Shown here piece by piece: positions 1 to 9,286 of a stretch of 64,000 nucleotides of DNA. Below the pieces are notes generated by a model. That model saw only the letters and a list, made by a program, of their open reading frames with translations. It was not told the origin of the DNA and made no database searches. Position 1 is the first letter of the stretch. Each line of letters begins with the position of its first letter. Origin of the DNA: Streptomyces sp. 135 (lineage in GTDB: Bacteria; Actinomycetota; Actinomycetes; Streptomycetales; Streptomycetaceae). The position numbers were made by a program, and so were the translations under genes. The stretch spans positions 7,619,415-7,683,414 of the forward strand of contig NZ_CP075691.1 in NCBI RefSeq assembly GCF_020026305.1. The letters are read 5' to 3'.

Positions 1-828
1 GTCAGCGGCGCACGGCCCGGACTTTTCGAGTACGTCCGCCAGCTCTGGGGACGGCGCCACTTCATCCTCGCCTTCTCCCAGGCGAAGCTGACCGCGCAGT
101 ACAGCCAGGCGAAGCTCGGCCAGCTGTGGCAGGTCGCGACGCCGCTCCTGAACGCGCTCGTCTACTTCCTGATCTTCGGCCTGATCCTGGAGGCCGACCG
201 GGGCTTCGAGCGCGACGTCTACATCCCGTTCCTCGTGACGGGCGTCTTCGTCTTCACCTTCACGCAGAGCTCGGTGATGGCGGGCGTCCGGTCGATCTCG
301 GGCAACCTCGGCCTGGTGCGCGCGCTGCACTTCCCGCGCGCCTCGCTGCCGGTCTCGTTCTCCCTCCAGCAGCTCCAGCAGCTGCTGTTCTCGATGATCG
401 TGCTGTTCGTCATCACGATCGGCTTCGGCCACTATCCCCGGCTGTCGTGGCTGCTGATCATCCCGGTCCTGGCGCTGCAGTTCCTCTTCAACACCGGCCT
501 CGCGATGATCATGGCCAGGCTGGGCAGCAAGACCCCCGACCTCGCGCAGCTGATGCCGTTCGTGATGCGTACGTGGATGTACGCGTCCGGCGTGATGTTC
601 TCCATCCCCGTCATGCTGGAGGGCAAGCCCGCCTGGATCGCGGACGTGCTCCAGTGGAACCCGGCGGCCATCTACATGGACCTGATGCGCTTCGCGCTCA
701 TCGACGGCTACGGCAACGACTACCTGCCCAACCACGTCTGGGCGGTCGCACTCGGCTGGGCCGTGCTGCTCGCCGTCGGCGGCTTCGTGTACTTCTGGAA
801 GGCTGAGGAGCGGTACGGCCGTGGCTGA
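1..828 (+). CDS. ABC-2 type polysaccharide/teichoic acid exporter permease (5' end missing)
   Basis: Integral membrane subunit of an ABC-2 exporter of the TagG/Wzm type, which moves lipid-linked cell-wall polymers across the membrane. The reading frame is open from base 1, so the start lies outside the window; about 275 codons are present. The N-terminal part contains the cytoplasmic stretch FILAFSQAKLTAQYSQAKLG typical of the family, followed by several hydrophobic helices and a C-terminal helix. The stop overlaps the next gene, the ATPase partner, by 8 bases, so the two are translationally coupled. The exact polymer exported cannot be read from the sequence. Confidence 0.85.
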   Translation, partial: VSGARPGLFEYVRQLWGRRHFILAFSQAKLTAQYSQAKLGQLWQVATPLLNALVYFLIFGLILEADRGFERDVYIPFLVTGVFVFTFTQSSVMAGVRSISGNLGLVRALHFPRASLPVSFSLQQLQQLLFSMIVLFVITIGFGHYPRLSWLLIIPVLALQFLFNTGLAMIMARLGSKTPDLAQLMPFVMRTWMYASGVMFSIPVMLEGKPAWIADVLQWNPAAIYMDLMRFALIDGYGNDYLPNHVWAVALGWAVLLAVGGFVYFWKAEERYGRG

Positions 829-1642
829 CGACAAGAGCGCCGACAAGAGTGCCGCGGACAGCGCCGGCAAGAACTTCGACAAGGGGCACATCCCCACCGT
901 CATCGCCGACGAGCTGCACATCGTCTACCGCGTCAACGGCGCGAAGACGGGCAAGGGCAGCGCCACCTCCGCGCTGAGCCGCATCCTCCGGCGCGGCGAG
1001 GAGCGCGGTGTGCGCAAGGTGCACGCCGTGCGCGGCGTCAGCTTCACCGCCTACCGCGGCGAGGCCATCGGCCTGATCGGTTCGAACGGCTCGGGCAAGT
1101 CCACCCTGCTGCGCGCCATCGCGGGCCTGCTCCCCGCCGAGCAGGGCAAGGTCTACACCGACGGCCAGCCCTCCCTGCTCGGTGTGAACGCGGCCCTGAT
1201 GAACGACCTGACAGGTGAGCGCAACGTCATCCTCGGCGGACTCGCGATGGGCATGTCCCGCGAGCAGATCAAGGAGCGCTACCAGGAGATCGTCGACTTC
1301 TCCGGGATCAACGAGAAGGGCGACTTCATCACCCTGCCGATGCGGACCTACTCCTCCGGTATGGCGGCCCGCCTGCGGTTCTCCATCGCGGCGGCCAAGG
1401 ACCACGACGTCCTGATGATCGACGAGGCCCTGGCCACCGGCGACCGCAAGTTCCAGAAGCGCTCCGAGGCCCGCATCCGGGAGCTGCGCAAGGAGGCCGG
1501 CACGGTCTTCCTCGTCAGCCACAACAACAAGTCCATCCGTGACACCTGCGACCGCGTGCTCTGGCTGGAGCGCGGCGAGCTGCGCATGGACGGCCCGACC
1601 GACGAGGTCATCAAGGAGTACGAGAAGTTCACGGGCAAGTAG
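821..1642 (+). CDS. ABC transporter ATP-binding protein, polysaccharide/teichoic acid export (TagH-like)
   Basis: ATPase partner of the upstream permease. It starts with GTG inside the permease stop region. A charged N-terminal extension of about 60 residues precedes the nucleotide-binding domain. Walker A is GSNGSGKST at residues 87-95, the ABC signature is YSSGMAARL near residue 177 (SSGM in place of LSGG, usual for O-antigen/teichoic exporters) and Walker B is VLMIDEALATGD around residue 200. The 273-residue length lacks a long C-terminal substrate-binding domain. A perfect terminator follows directly. Family assignment is firm; the substrate is unknown. Confidence 0.88.
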   Translation: MADDKSADKSAADSAGKNFDKGHIPTVIADELHIVYRVNGAKTGKGSATSALSRILRRGEERGVRKVHAVRGVSFTAYRGEAIGLIGSNGSGKSTLLRAIAGLLPAEQGKVYTDGQPSLLGVNAALMNDLTGERNVILGGLAMGMSREQIKERYQEIVDFSGINEKGDFITLPMRTYSSGMAARLRFSIAAAKDHDVLMIDEALATGDRKFQKRSEARIRELRKEAGTVFLVSHNNKSIRDTCDRVLWLERGELRMDGPTDEVIKEYEKFTGK

Positions 1643-1675
1643 TCCGTTTGCGCCATCGCGGACGTACTCGTTCGG

Positions 1676-1716
1676 CGGCAGGGCCCCGCAGGGATCTTCC
1701 CGGCGGGGCCCTGCCG
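1676..1716 (+). terminator. Strong hairpin terminator after the ABC exporter
   Basis: The arms 1676-1689 and 1703-1716 are perfectly complementary over 14 bp (CGGCAGGGCCCCGC and its complement) with a 13-nt loop. It lies 33 bp past the ATPase stop. There is no long T tail, as is common in high-GC actinomycetes. Confidence 0.8.
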
Positions 1717-1988
1717 TGTCTCCGGTCCCGCCGCGCCCCACCCGGCTCCCAACTCGTCGGCGTACGGGGAAGGTTGACGCCAATCGGTGTGCTGTTGTGA
1801 TGTGCCGAACACCCCGACGATGCGTGCGGGGTTGTACAACGTAAGCTGTACCGGTGCTGATTCGCGGCAAGTGGGGCGATATCGCGCGGCGCCCCGGCCG
1901 GGCCACGGCCCGTCTCGGCCAGGGCTGGGCGGCGTGTCCGAAATAGGATGTATTGGGTCGGCAGTGTAGAACGGGAGATGTGACGGCA
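1717..1988 (+). promoter_or_regulatory. Upstream region of the hopanoid operon: palindrome and candidate -10
   Basis: Non-coding stretch between the ABC exporter and hpnC. It holds a perfect 10-bp palindrome GTTGTACAAC at 1831-1840, overlapping a GTACA(N8)TGTAC inverted repeat at 1834-1851. A TAGGAT hexamer at 1944-1949 matches the Streptomyces -10 consensus, but no good -35 lies 17-18 bp upstream, so the promoter may need an activator or another sigma factor. A GGGAG at 1973-1977 serves as the hpnC ribosome binding site. Promoter assignment is inference. Confidence 0.4.
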
Positions 1989-2888
1989 ATGGCTACGGAA
2001 GATCTCCGGCTCCGCGATGCGTCCGCCGTCCTCGACAAGGCCGCGCACGAGAACTTCCCCGTGGCCCCCTTCTTCCTGCCCCGTGCCTGGCGCGAGGAGC
2101 TCATGGCCGTCTACGGCGTCGTGCGGCTCATCGACGACATCGGCGACGGCGACCTCGCCCCCGCAGCCGGTCACGCCCGCTGCCTCGGTGTGGACCCGGC
2201 CGACGCCCGCGACCCGCTGCGGATGCTCGACGCCGTCGAGGCCGACCTGGGCACGGTCTTCGCGGGTGGCGTCGCGGGCCATCCGCTGGTGCGGGCGCTG
2301 GGACCGGCGGCCGAGCGCGGTGTCCTCACCCCCGGCCCCTTCCTCGACCTGATCGCGGCCAACCGCCAGGACCAGCACGTCTCCCGCTACGAGACGTACG
2401 ACGACCTCGTGGCGTACTGCGCGCTCTCGGCGAACCCCATCGGCCGCCTGGTCCTCGCCATCACCGGCACCGAGACCCCCGAACGCCTCCGCCGCTCGGA
2501 CGCCGTCTGCACCGGCCTCCAGATCGTCGAGCACATCCAGGACGTCGCCGAGGACCTGCGACGCGACCGCATCTACCTGCCCATCGAGGACATGTCGCTC
2601 TTCCACGTCAGCGAGGCCGACCTGGCCGCGCCCACAGCAGGCGCATCGGTGCGCGCACTGGTCGCATACGAAACGGAACGCGCCCGCGGCCTCCTGAATG
2701 AAGGCACCCCCCTGGTGGGTAGCGTCCACGGCAGGCTGAAGCTGCTGCTGGCCGGTTTCGTGGCAGGGGGGAGGGCGGCCGTCCAGGCGATCTCCGCCGC
2801 CGGACACGACGTACTTCCCGGTCCGCCCAAGCCCACCAGGCCCCGCCTGTTGCGCGAGGCGGGGGCGGTTCTGCGAGGAGAGGGGTGA
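1989..2888 (+). CDS. hpnC: HpnC, presqualene/hydroxysqualene-forming squalene synthase homologue
   Basis: Squalene/phytoene synthase fold, 299 residues. In the known HpnCDE route HpnD makes presqualene diphosphate from two farnesyl diphosphates, HpnC converts it to hydroxysqualene and HpnE reduces that to squalene. The first Asp-rich motif is RLIDDIGDGD near residue 43 and the second is HIQDVAEDL near residue 181; both bind Mg-diphosphate. The start is ATG 1989 with GGGAG 12-16 bases upstream; an earlier in-frame start has no ribosome site. First gene of the hopanoid operon; its TGA overlaps the GTG of hpnD. Confidence 0.93.
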   Translation: MATEDLRLRDASAVLDKAAHENFPVAPFFLPRAWREELMAVYGVVRLIDDIGDGDLAPAAGHARCLGVDPADARDPLRMLDAVEADLGTVFAGGVAGHPLVRALGPAAERGVLTPGPFLDLIAANRQDQHVSRYETYDDLVAYCALSANPIGRLVLAITGTETPERLRRSDAVCTGLQIVEHIQDVAEDLRRDRIYLPIEDMSLFHVSEADLAAPTAGASVRALVAYETERARGLLNEGTPLVGSVHGRLKLLLAGFVAGGRAAVQAISAAGHDVLPGPPKPTRPRLLREAGAVLRGEG

Positions 2889-3835
2889 GCCGGGAGGTGG
2901 AGCCGGACCAGCACGTGTCCGCGCCGGTACTCGCCGCGTACAGCTACTGCGAGACCGTCACCGGACAGCAGGCGCGGAACTTCGCGTACGGCATCAGGCT
3001 GCTGCCGGCGCCCAAGCGGCGCGCCATGTCCGCGCTGTACGCCCTCTCCCGCCGCGTCGACGACATCGGCGACGGAGCGCTCGCGCCGCAGGTCAAGGCG
3101 GAGCGGCTCGACGAAACGCGCCGACTCCTCGCCCGGATCCGCGAGGACGCCGTGGGCGAGGACGACACCGACCCGGTGGCGGTCGCCCTCGCGCACGCCG
3201 CCACGCACTTCCCCATCCCGATGGGCGGCCTCGACGAACTCATCGACGGCGTTCTGATGGACGTACGCGGCGAGACGTACGAGACCTGGGAGGACCTGCA
3301 GGCGTACTGCCGCTGCGTCGCCGGGGCGATCGGGCGGCTCTCCCTCGGCGTGTTCGGTACGGAACGGGGGGCGCTCCATGCCGAGCGCGCGCCGGAGTAT
3401 GCCAACACGCTCGGCCTCGCGCTCCAACTCACCAACATTCTCAGGGACGTTCGCGAGGACGCCGAGGGCGGGCGGACCTATCTGCCCGCCGAGGACCTCG
3501 CGAAATTCGGCTGCTCCGCCGGGTTCTCCGGCTCCGAGCCGCCCGCCGGATCCGACTTCGCGGGCCTCGTCCACTTCGAGGTCCGCCGCGCCCGCGCCCT
3601 GTTCGCCGAGGGCTACCGGCTGCTTCCCATGCTGGACCGGCGCAGCGGTGCCTGCGTCGCCGCCATGGCCGGCATCTACCGCCGCCTCCTCGACCGCATC
3701 GAGCGGGAACCGGAGGCCGTCCTGCGCGGCCGCGTCTCACTGCCGGGCCACGAGAAGGCGTACGTCGCCGTGCGCGGCCTGTCCGGTCTCGACGCGCGGA
3801 ACGTCTCACGGCAGACCGTCAGGAGGCGTGCGTGA
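2885..3835 (+). CDS. hpnD: HpnD, presqualene diphosphate synthase
   Basis: Squalene/phytoene synthase family, 316 residues, sister of hpnC. Expected reaction: head-to-head condensation of two farnesyl diphosphates to presqualene diphosphate. Motifs: YSYCETVTGQQARNF at the N-terminus, LSRRVDDIGDGAL for the first Asp-rich site, and QLTNILRDVREDAEGGRTYL for the second. The GTG start overlaps the hpnC stop (GTGA), giving translational coupling. It is followed by about 110 bp and then hpnE. Confidence 0.93.
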   Translation: MSREVEPDQHVSAPVLAAYSYCETVTGQQARNFAYGIRLLPAPKRRAMSALYALSRRVDDIGDGALAPQVKAERLDETRRLLARIREDAVGEDDTDPVAVALAHAATHFPIPMGGLDELIDGVLMDVRGETYETWEDLQAYCRCVAGAIGRLSLGVFGTERGALHAERAPEYANTLGLALQLTNILRDVREDAEGGRTYLPAEDLAKFGCSAGFSGSEPPAGSDFAGLVHFEVRRARALFAEGYRLLPMLDRRSGACVAAMAGIYRRLLDRIEREPEAVLRGRVSLPGHEKAYVAVRGLSGLDARNVSRQTVRRRA

Positions 3836-3944
3836 CGCGCGACCGGAGTGGTCGTGGGGGAGCAGGGACGACCCTCGCGAACCGATGGGCAACCCTCCGC
3901 TCCAAGGTCGCGTCCCTGACTGCAACGGCCGAAAAGGAGGGTGC

Positions 3945-5369
3945 GTGAAGAGCGACGACATGCGGCCCGAGGGGCTGACCGCGGACGCCGAAGGCCGCCC
4001 TGGTGGGGCGGCCGCCGTGGTGATCGGCGGCGGACTCGCCGGTGTCACCGCCGCGCTCTCGCTGGCCGACGCCGGGCTGCGCGTGACGCTGCTCGAAGGG
4101 CGGCCGCGCCTTGGCGGACTCGCGTTCTCCTTCCGGCGCGGCGAGCTGACCGTCGACAACGGCCAGCACGTCTACCTGCGCTGCTGCAACGCCTACCGGT
4201 GGTTCCTCGACCGCGTGGGAGGCGCGCACCTCGCCCCCTTGCAGGAACGTCTCGACGTGCCCGTGCTCGACGCCGACCGGGGCCGGCTCGGACGGCTGCG
4301 GCGCACCGCGCTGCCCGTGCCGCTGCACCTGGCGGCGAGCCTCGCCACCTATCCCCATCTGTCGGTCGCCGAACGCGCCCAGGTGGGGCGCGCGGCGCTC
4401 GCCCTCAAGGGGCTCGATCCGGCCGATCCCGTGCTCGACGGCCAGGACTTCGGCAGCTGGCTGGCCGCGCACGGCCAGTCGCCGCGCGCCATCGAGGCAC
4501 TGTGGGACCTCGTGGGAGTCGCCACGCTCAACGCCGTCGCGGGCGACGCCTCGCTCGGACTCGCGGCGATGGTGTTCAAGACCGGGCTGCTCTCCGACCC
4601 GGGCGCCGCCGACATCGGCTGGTCCCGGGTGCCCCTCGGCGAACTGCACGACACGCTGGCCCGCAAGGCGCTCGACGCCGCGGGCGTGCGCACCGAACTG
4701 AGGGCGCGGGTCACCTCCATCTCCCGTACGGGGAACGGCGGTTGGCGCGTGGACGTGCCCGGCGAGGCCATCGACGCCGACACCGTCGTCCTCGCCGTGC
4801 CGCAGCACGAGGCGCACGACCTGCTCCCGGACGGCGCGCTCGACCAGCCCGACCGGCTCCTCGACATCGACAACGCGCCGATCCTCAACGTCCACGTCGT
4901 CTACGACAGAAAGGTGCTGAAGCGGCCGTTCTTCGCCGCCCTCGGCACGCCCGTCCAGTGGGTCTTCGACCGGACCGAGGCGTCCGGCCTCACCGAGGGG
5001 CAGTACCTCGCCCTCTCCCAGTCCGCCGCGCACGACGAGATCGACGCGCCCGTCGCCGCGCTGCGCGAACGCTACCTCCCCGAGCTCGAGCGGCTGCTGC
5101 CCGCCGCGCACGGCGCCGAGGTGCGGGACTTCTTCGTGACCCGCGAGCGCACGGCCACCTTCGCACCCACCCCCGGCGTCGGCCGGCTGCGGCCCGGCGC
5201 CCGCACCAAGGCGCGCGGCCTCTACCTCGCGGGCGCGTGGACCGCCACCGGCTGGCCCGCGACCATGGAAAGCGCCGTACGCAGCGGCATCAGCGCGGCC
5301 GAAGCCGCCCTCTCCGCCCTCGACCGCCCCCGTGATCACCTCTTCGCATTCGAGGAGGCGGCGGCGTGA
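3945..5369 (+). CDS. hpnE: HpnE, FAD-dependent hydroxysqualene dehydroxylase
   Basis: Amine-oxidase/phytoene-desaturase-like flavoprotein of 474 residues. It should reduce hydroxysqualene to squalene in the HpnCDE pathway. The dinucleotide-binding fold is clear: VVIGGGLAGVTAALSLADAG near residue 25, then LLEGRPRLGG. The C-terminal FAD motif is GLYLAGAWTATGWPATMESA. The start was chosen as GTG 3945 because AAGGAGG sits at 3934-3940, 4 bases away; the next ATG (3960) is too far from it. The frame stays open upstream into hpnD, but that stretch is only a shadow of hpnD. Confidence 0.92.
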   Translation: MKSDDMRPEGLTADAEGRPGGAAAVVIGGGLAGVTAALSLADAGLRVTLLEGRPRLGGLAFSFRRGELTVDNGQHVYLRCCNAYRWFLDRVGGAHLAPLQERLDVPVLDADRGRLGRLRRTALPVPLHLAASLATYPHLSVAERAQVGRAALALKGLDPADPVLDGQDFGSWLAAHGQSPRAIEALWDLVGVATLNAVAGDASLGLAAMVFKTGLLSDPGAADIGWSRVPLGELHDTLARKALDAAGVRTELRARVTSISRTGNGGWRVDVPGEAIDADTVVLAVPQHEAHDLLPDGALDQPDRLLDIDNAPILNVHVVYDRKVLKRPFFAALGTPVQWVFDRTEASGLTEGQYLALSQSAAHDEIDAPVAALRERYLPELERLLPAAHGAEVRDFFVTRERTATFAPTPGVGRLRPGARTKARGLYLAGAWTATGWPATMESAVRSGISAAEAALSALDRPRDHLFAFEEAAA

Positions 5370-5408
5370 AGCTCGACTTCCTGGGGTCAGGTCCCCAGCG
5401 AACCCGCA

Positions 5409-5437
5409 CCGGAACAACCGGGACAACCGGAACAAGA
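5409..5437 (+). repeat. Short direct repeats in the leader of the prenyl synthase gene
   Basis: Three near-identical 9-10 base units of the form ACCGGRACA follow each other just after the hpnE stop. They end in the AGAGGAG that serves as ribosome site for the next start at 5447. This low-complexity stretch supports a non-coding leader rather than a longer protein beginning at 5366. Confidence 0.5.
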
Positions 5438-5446
5438 GGAGAAACT

Positions 5447-6514
5447 GTGCCGACTGTGCCCTCGGCCGAAACGGCTGCCGACACGGTGGACGTGACCTCA
5501 CTGCTCGAACGCGGAAGGACCCTGGCCACCCCGGTGCTGCGGGCCGCGGTGGACCGCCTCGCGCCTCCCATGGACACCGTCGCCGCCTACCACTTCGGAT
5601 GGATCGACGCCGCCGGTAACCCGTCCGACGGCGACGGCGGCAAGGCCGTGCGCCCCGCGCTCGCCCTGCTCTCCGCCGAGGCCGCGGGCGCGGCCCCCGA
5701 GGTCGGCGTCCCCGGGGCCGTCGCCGTCGAGCTCGTGCACAACTTCTCGCTGCTGCACGACGACCTGATGGATGGTGACGAGCAGCGCCGCCACCGCGAC
5801 ACCGTGTGGAAGGTGCACGGCCCCGCACAGGCCATCCTCGTCGGCGACGCCCTCTTCGCGCTCGCCAACGAGGTGCTCCTGGAGATCGGCACCGTCGAGG
5901 CGGGCCGCGCCACGCGCCGCCTCACCACCGCCACGCGCGCCCTGATCGACGGCCAGGCGCAGGACATCTCCTACGAGCACCGCGAGCGGGTCACCGTCGA
6001 GGAGTGCCTGGAGATGGAGGGCAACAAGACCGGCGCCCTGCTCGCCTGCGCCGTCTCCATCGGCGCCGTACTCGGCGGCGCGGACGACCGCACCGCCGAC
6101 ACCCTGGAGAAGTACGGCTACCACCTCGGCCTCGCCTTCCAGGCCGTCGACGACCTGCTCGGCATCTGGGGCGACCCGGACGCCACCGGGAAGCAGACGT
6201 GGAGCGATCTGCGTCAGCGCAAGAAGTCCCTGCCCGTCGTCGCCGCGCTCGCCGCGGGCGGCCCCGCCTCCGAGCGCCTCGGCGACCTGCTCGCCGCCGA
6301 CGCCAAGAGCAACGACTTCGACAGCTTCTCCGAGGAGGAGTTCGCCGCGCGCGCCGCCCTGATCGAGGAGGCCGGGGGACGCGCGTGGACCGCCGAGGAG
6401 GCCCGGCGCCAGCACGCCATCGCCATCGGGGCGCTGGACACCGTCCAGATGCCGGACCGGGTCCGGGCGCAGCTCGTCGCGCTCGCCGACTTCGTCGTCG
6501 TACGAAAGAGATGA
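5447..6514 (+). CDS. Polyprenyl (farnesyl/geranylgeranyl-type) diphosphate synthase
   Basis: Trans-isoprenyl diphosphate synthase of 355 residues that should supply the C15 substrate of HpnD. First Asp-rich motif LLHDDLMDGDEQRR, second motif FQAVDDLLGIWGD (the last Asp of a classic DDxxD is displaced, as in other actinomycete homologues), and the GNKTGALL motif. GTG 5447 has AGAGGAG 6 bases upstream. A GTG at 5366 overlapping the hpnE stop is also in frame, but it would add 27 low-complexity residues (GTTGTTGTRG-like) encoded by direct repeats. Chain length cannot be deduced safely. Confidence 0.88.
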   Translation: MPTVPSAETAADTVDVTSLLERGRTLATPVLRAAVDRLAPPMDTVAAYHFGWIDAAGNPSDGDGGKAVRPALALLSAEAAGAAPEVGVPGAVAVELVHNFSLLHDDLMDGDEQRRHRDTVWKVHGPAQAILVGDALFALANEVLLEIGTVEAGRATRRLTTATRALIDGQAQDISYEHRERVTVEECLEMEGNKTGALLACAVSIGAVLGGADDRTADTLEKYGYHLGLAFQAVDDLLGIWGDPDATGKQTWSDLRQRKKSLPVVAALAAGGPASERLGDLLAADAKSNDFDSFSEEEFAARAALIEEAGGRAWTAEEARRQHAIAIGALDTVQMPDRVRAQLVALADFVVVRKR

Positions 6515-6615
6515 TCACTATCGCCCGTATATGACTCGCAGTCGCCGGCCGGCGCCCAGCGCGTCGGCCGACGGCGGACCCAGAGCAGAGGAACCGACTG
6601 CACGAAGGGGAAGCC

Positions 6616-8628
6616 ATGACAGCGACGACCGACGGAAGCACCGGAGCGGTGACGCCCCGCGCAGCCTCGGCCAGCCAGCCCGCCCACACGACCGCCACGA
6701 CCACCACGGCGACAGACACCCGTGACATCGCCGCGCGCGCCATACAACGTTCCACCGAATTCCTGCTCTCCCGGCAGGACGCCGAAGGATGGTGGAAAGG
6801 CGACCTCGAGACCAATGTGACGATGGACGCCGAGGACCTCCTCCTGCGGCAGTTCCTCGGCATCAGGGACGAGGAGACCACCCGCGCCGCCGCGCTCTTC
6901 ATCCGCGGCGAACAGCGCGAGGACGGCACCTGGGCCACCTTCTTCGGCGGCCCCGGCGAACTCTCCACCACCATCGAGGCGTACGTCGCGCTGCGCCTGG
7001 CCGGGGACCGGCCCGACGAGGCGCACATGGCCAAGGCCGCCGCCTGGATCCGGGAGCAGGGCGGCATCGCCGCGAGCCGGGTCTTCACCCGCATCTGGCT
7101 CGCCCTGTTCGGCTGGTGGAAGTGGGACGACCTGCCCGAACTCCCGCCGGAGCTCATCTACTTCCCGAAGTGGGTCCCGCTCAACATCTACGACTTCGGC
7201 TGCTGGGCCCGGCAGACCATAGTGCCTCTCACCATCGTCTCCGCCAAGCGGCCCGTGCGCCCCGCGCCCTTCGCACTGGACGAGCTGCACCGGGACGCAT
7301 GCGATCCGAACCCGGTCAAGCCGGCTGCCCCGGTGACGAGTTGGGACGGCGTCTTCCAGCGGCTCGACAAGGCGCTGCACGCCTACCACAAGGTCGCGCC
7401 CCGCCGGCTGCGCAAGGCCGCGATGGACAGCGCCGCCCGCTGGATCATCGAGCGGCAGGAGAACGACGGCTGCTGGGGCGGCATCCAGCCGCCCGCCGTC
7501 TACTCGATCATCGCGCTGCACCTGCTCGGCTACGACCTCGGGCATCCGATCCTGAAGGCCGGGCTCGCCTCCTTGGACCGGTTCGCCGTCTGGCGCGAGG
7601 ACGGCGCCCGGATGATCGAGGCCTGCCAGTCGCCCGTCTGGGACACCTGCCTGGCCACCATCGCCCTCGCGGACGCCGGACTGCCCGCCGATCACCCGCA
7701 GTTGGTCAAGGCCGCCGACTGGATGCTGGGCGAGCAGGTCGTACGGCCCGGCGACTGGTCGGTGCGCAGGCCCGAACTGACCCCGGGCGGCTGGGCGTTC
7801 GAGTTCCACAACGACAACTACCCCGACATCGACGACACCGCCGAGGTCGCCCTCGCGCTGCGCCGGGTCGCGCACCCGGACCAGGAGCGCGTGGAGAAGG
7901 CGATCGAGCGCGGAGTGCGCTGGAACCTCGGCATGCAGTCCAAGAACGGCGCCTGGGGAGCCTTCGACGTCGACAACACCAGCCCGTTCCCCAACCGGCT
8001 GCCGTTCTGCGACTTCGGCGAGGTCATCGACCCGCCCTCCGCCGACGTCACCGGGCACGTCGTGGAGATGCTCGCCGTCGAGGGCAGATCCCACGACCCG
8101 CGCACCCGGCGCGGCATCGCGTGGCTGCTCGCCGAACAGGAGCCCAGCGGCGCCTGGTTCGGGCGCTGGGGCGTCAACTACCTGTACGGAACAGGGTCGG
8201 TGGTGCCCGCGCTGATCACGGCCGGGCTGCCCGCCGCGCACCCCGCGATCCGCCGCGCCGTGCGCTGGCTGGAGTCCGTACAGAACGACGACGGCGGCTG
8301 GGGCGAGGACCTGCGCTCCTACCGCGACCGGGGCTGGGTCGGCCACGGCACCTCGACGGCCTCGCAGACCGCGTGGGCGCTGCTCGCCCTCCTCTCGGCG
8401 GGGGAGCGCGAGGCCGCGTCGGTGCGGCGGGGCGTGGAATGGCTGGCCCGGACGCAGGCCGAGGACGGCTCCTGGGACGAGCCGTACTTCACCGGCACCG
8501 GCTTCCCCTGGGACTTCTCCATCAACTACCACCTCTACCGGCAGGTGTTCCCCCTCACCGCGCTCGGCAGATACGTCAACGGAGAACCGTTCGCGGACGG
8601 CTCCGGTCACTTCGCCAAGGGGGGCTGA
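6616..8628 (+). CDS. shc: Squalene-hopene cyclase
   Basis: Class II triterpene cyclase of 670 residues that folds squalene into hopene/hopanol on the membrane. The catalytic DxDDT motif is DIDDT at residues 404-408. Several QW repeats are visible: QREDGTW, QENDGCWGG, QSKNGAWGAF, QNDDGGWGED and QAEDGSWDE. The N-terminus is Ala/Thr rich, then ISARRAIQRSTEFLLSRQ-like sequence starts the core. ATG 6616 follows GAAGGGGAAG. The stop overlaps the start of hpnG (TGATG). Key enzyme that fixes the identity of the whole operon. Confidence 0.96.
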   Translation: MTATTDGSTGAVTPRAASASQPAHTTATTTTATDTRDIAARAIQRSTEFLLSRQDAEGWWKGDLETNVTMDAEDLLLRQFLGIRDEETTRAAALFIRGEQREDGTWATFFGGPGELSTTIEAYVALRLAGDRPDEAHMAKAAAWIREQGGIAASRVFTRIWLALFGWWKWDDLPELPPELIYFPKWVPLNIYDFGCWARQTIVPLTIVSAKRPVRPAPFALDELHRDACDPNPVKPAAPVTSWDGVFQRLDKALHAYHKVAPRRLRKAAMDSAARWIIERQENDGCWGGIQPPAVYSIIALHLLGYDLGHPILKAGLASLDRFAVWREDGARMIEACQSPVWDTCLATIALADAGLPADHPQLVKAADWMLGEQVVRPGDWSVRRPELTPGGWAFEFHNDNYPDIDDTAEVALALRRVAHPDQERVEKAIERGVRWNLGMQSKNGAWGAFDVDNTSPFPNRLPFCDFGEVIDPPSADVTGHVVEMLAVEGRSHDPRTRRGIAWLLAEQEPSGAWFGRWGVNYLYGTGSVVPALITAGLPAAHPAIRRAVRWLESVQNDDGGWGEDLRSYRDRGWVGHGTSTASQTAWALLALLSAGEREAASVRRGVEWLARTQAEDGSWDEPYFTGTGFPWDFSINYHLYRQVFPLTALGRYVNGEPFADGSGHFAKGG

Positions 8629-9281
8629 TGGGCAGAGCCCCGGCTCGCAGGCCGGGCCCCGCACCGCTGCTGATCGCCTGCGCGCTCGGCATCGAGCGCC
8701 TCGCCCTGCGCACCGGCGACCGCAGCGGCGCCCCGGGAGCCATGACGGTGCTGCGCACCGGAATGGGCCCCCTCAACGCCGAGCGCGCCGTCAGAGGGGC
8801 GCTCGGCACCGAGCCGCTGCGGGACGCGGCCGTCCTCGCGACCGGGTTCTGCGCCGGGCTCGCCCCCGGCATGCACCCCGGCGACCTCGTCGTCGCCGAG
8901 GAGACCAGGGACGGGCGCGGCAGCACCCCTTGCACCGGAACCGGACTGCTGGTCGAGGAGCTGGTGCGGGCCCTGCCCGGACGCACCGTGCACACCGGGC
9001 CGCTCACCGGCTCCGACCACGTCGTCCGCGGCCCCGAGCGCGGCGCGCTCCTGGCCACCGGCGCCATCGCCGTGGACATGGAGTCCGCAGCGACGCTGCA
9101 CAGCGCGGCGCGCGCCGGGCGGCGGCCCGTTGCCGCCGTCCGGGTGGTCGTGGACGCCCCGCAGCACGAACTGGTCCGCATCGGCACGGTGCGCGGTGGA
9201 ATATCAGCGTTCCGCGTTCTCCGTGCCGTGCTCCCCGCTTTCTTCGAATGGCACCGTTCTTCTTTGCTCCCCCGGAGGTGA
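8628..9281 (+). CDS. hpnG: HpnG, hopanoid nucleoside phosphorylase
   Basis: Purine nucleoside phosphorylase-like protein, 217 residues. In characterised pathways HpnG releases adenine from adenosylhopane to give a (phospho)ribosyl hopane for side-chain maturation. Family features: LIACALGIERLALR at the N-terminus, TGMGPLNAERAV, ATGFCAGLAPGMHPGDLVVAEE and AVDMESAA, the conserved nucleoside-binding Met-Glu. It overlaps the shc stop by one base and ends 5 bases before hpnH. Confidence 0.9.
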   Translation: MGRAPARRPGPAPLLIACALGIERLALRTGDRSGAPGAMTVLRTGMGPLNAERAVRGALGTEPLRDAAVLATGFCAGLAPGMHPGDLVVAEETRDGRGSTPCTGTGLLVEELVRALPGRTVHTGPLTGSDHVVRGPERGALLATGAIAVDMESAATLHSAARAGRRPVAAVRVVVDAPQHELVRIGTVRGGISAFRVLRAVLPAFFEWHRSSLLPRR

Positions 9282-9286
9282 GCCAG

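Noticed and set aside
3378..3944. Upstream in-frame extension of hpnE
   Set aside because: The extra 189 codons overlap hpnD in another frame and are low complexity; the AAGGAGG at 3934 fixes the start at 3945.
6531..6725. Possible 64-residue gene between the prenyl synthase and shc
   Set aside because: Arg/Ser-rich, overlaps the shc start by 110 bases, no ribosome site; not supported.
6214..8664. An 816-codon open frame opposite shc
   Set aside because: Fully antisense to squalene-hopene cyclase; no recognisable motif or ribosome site.
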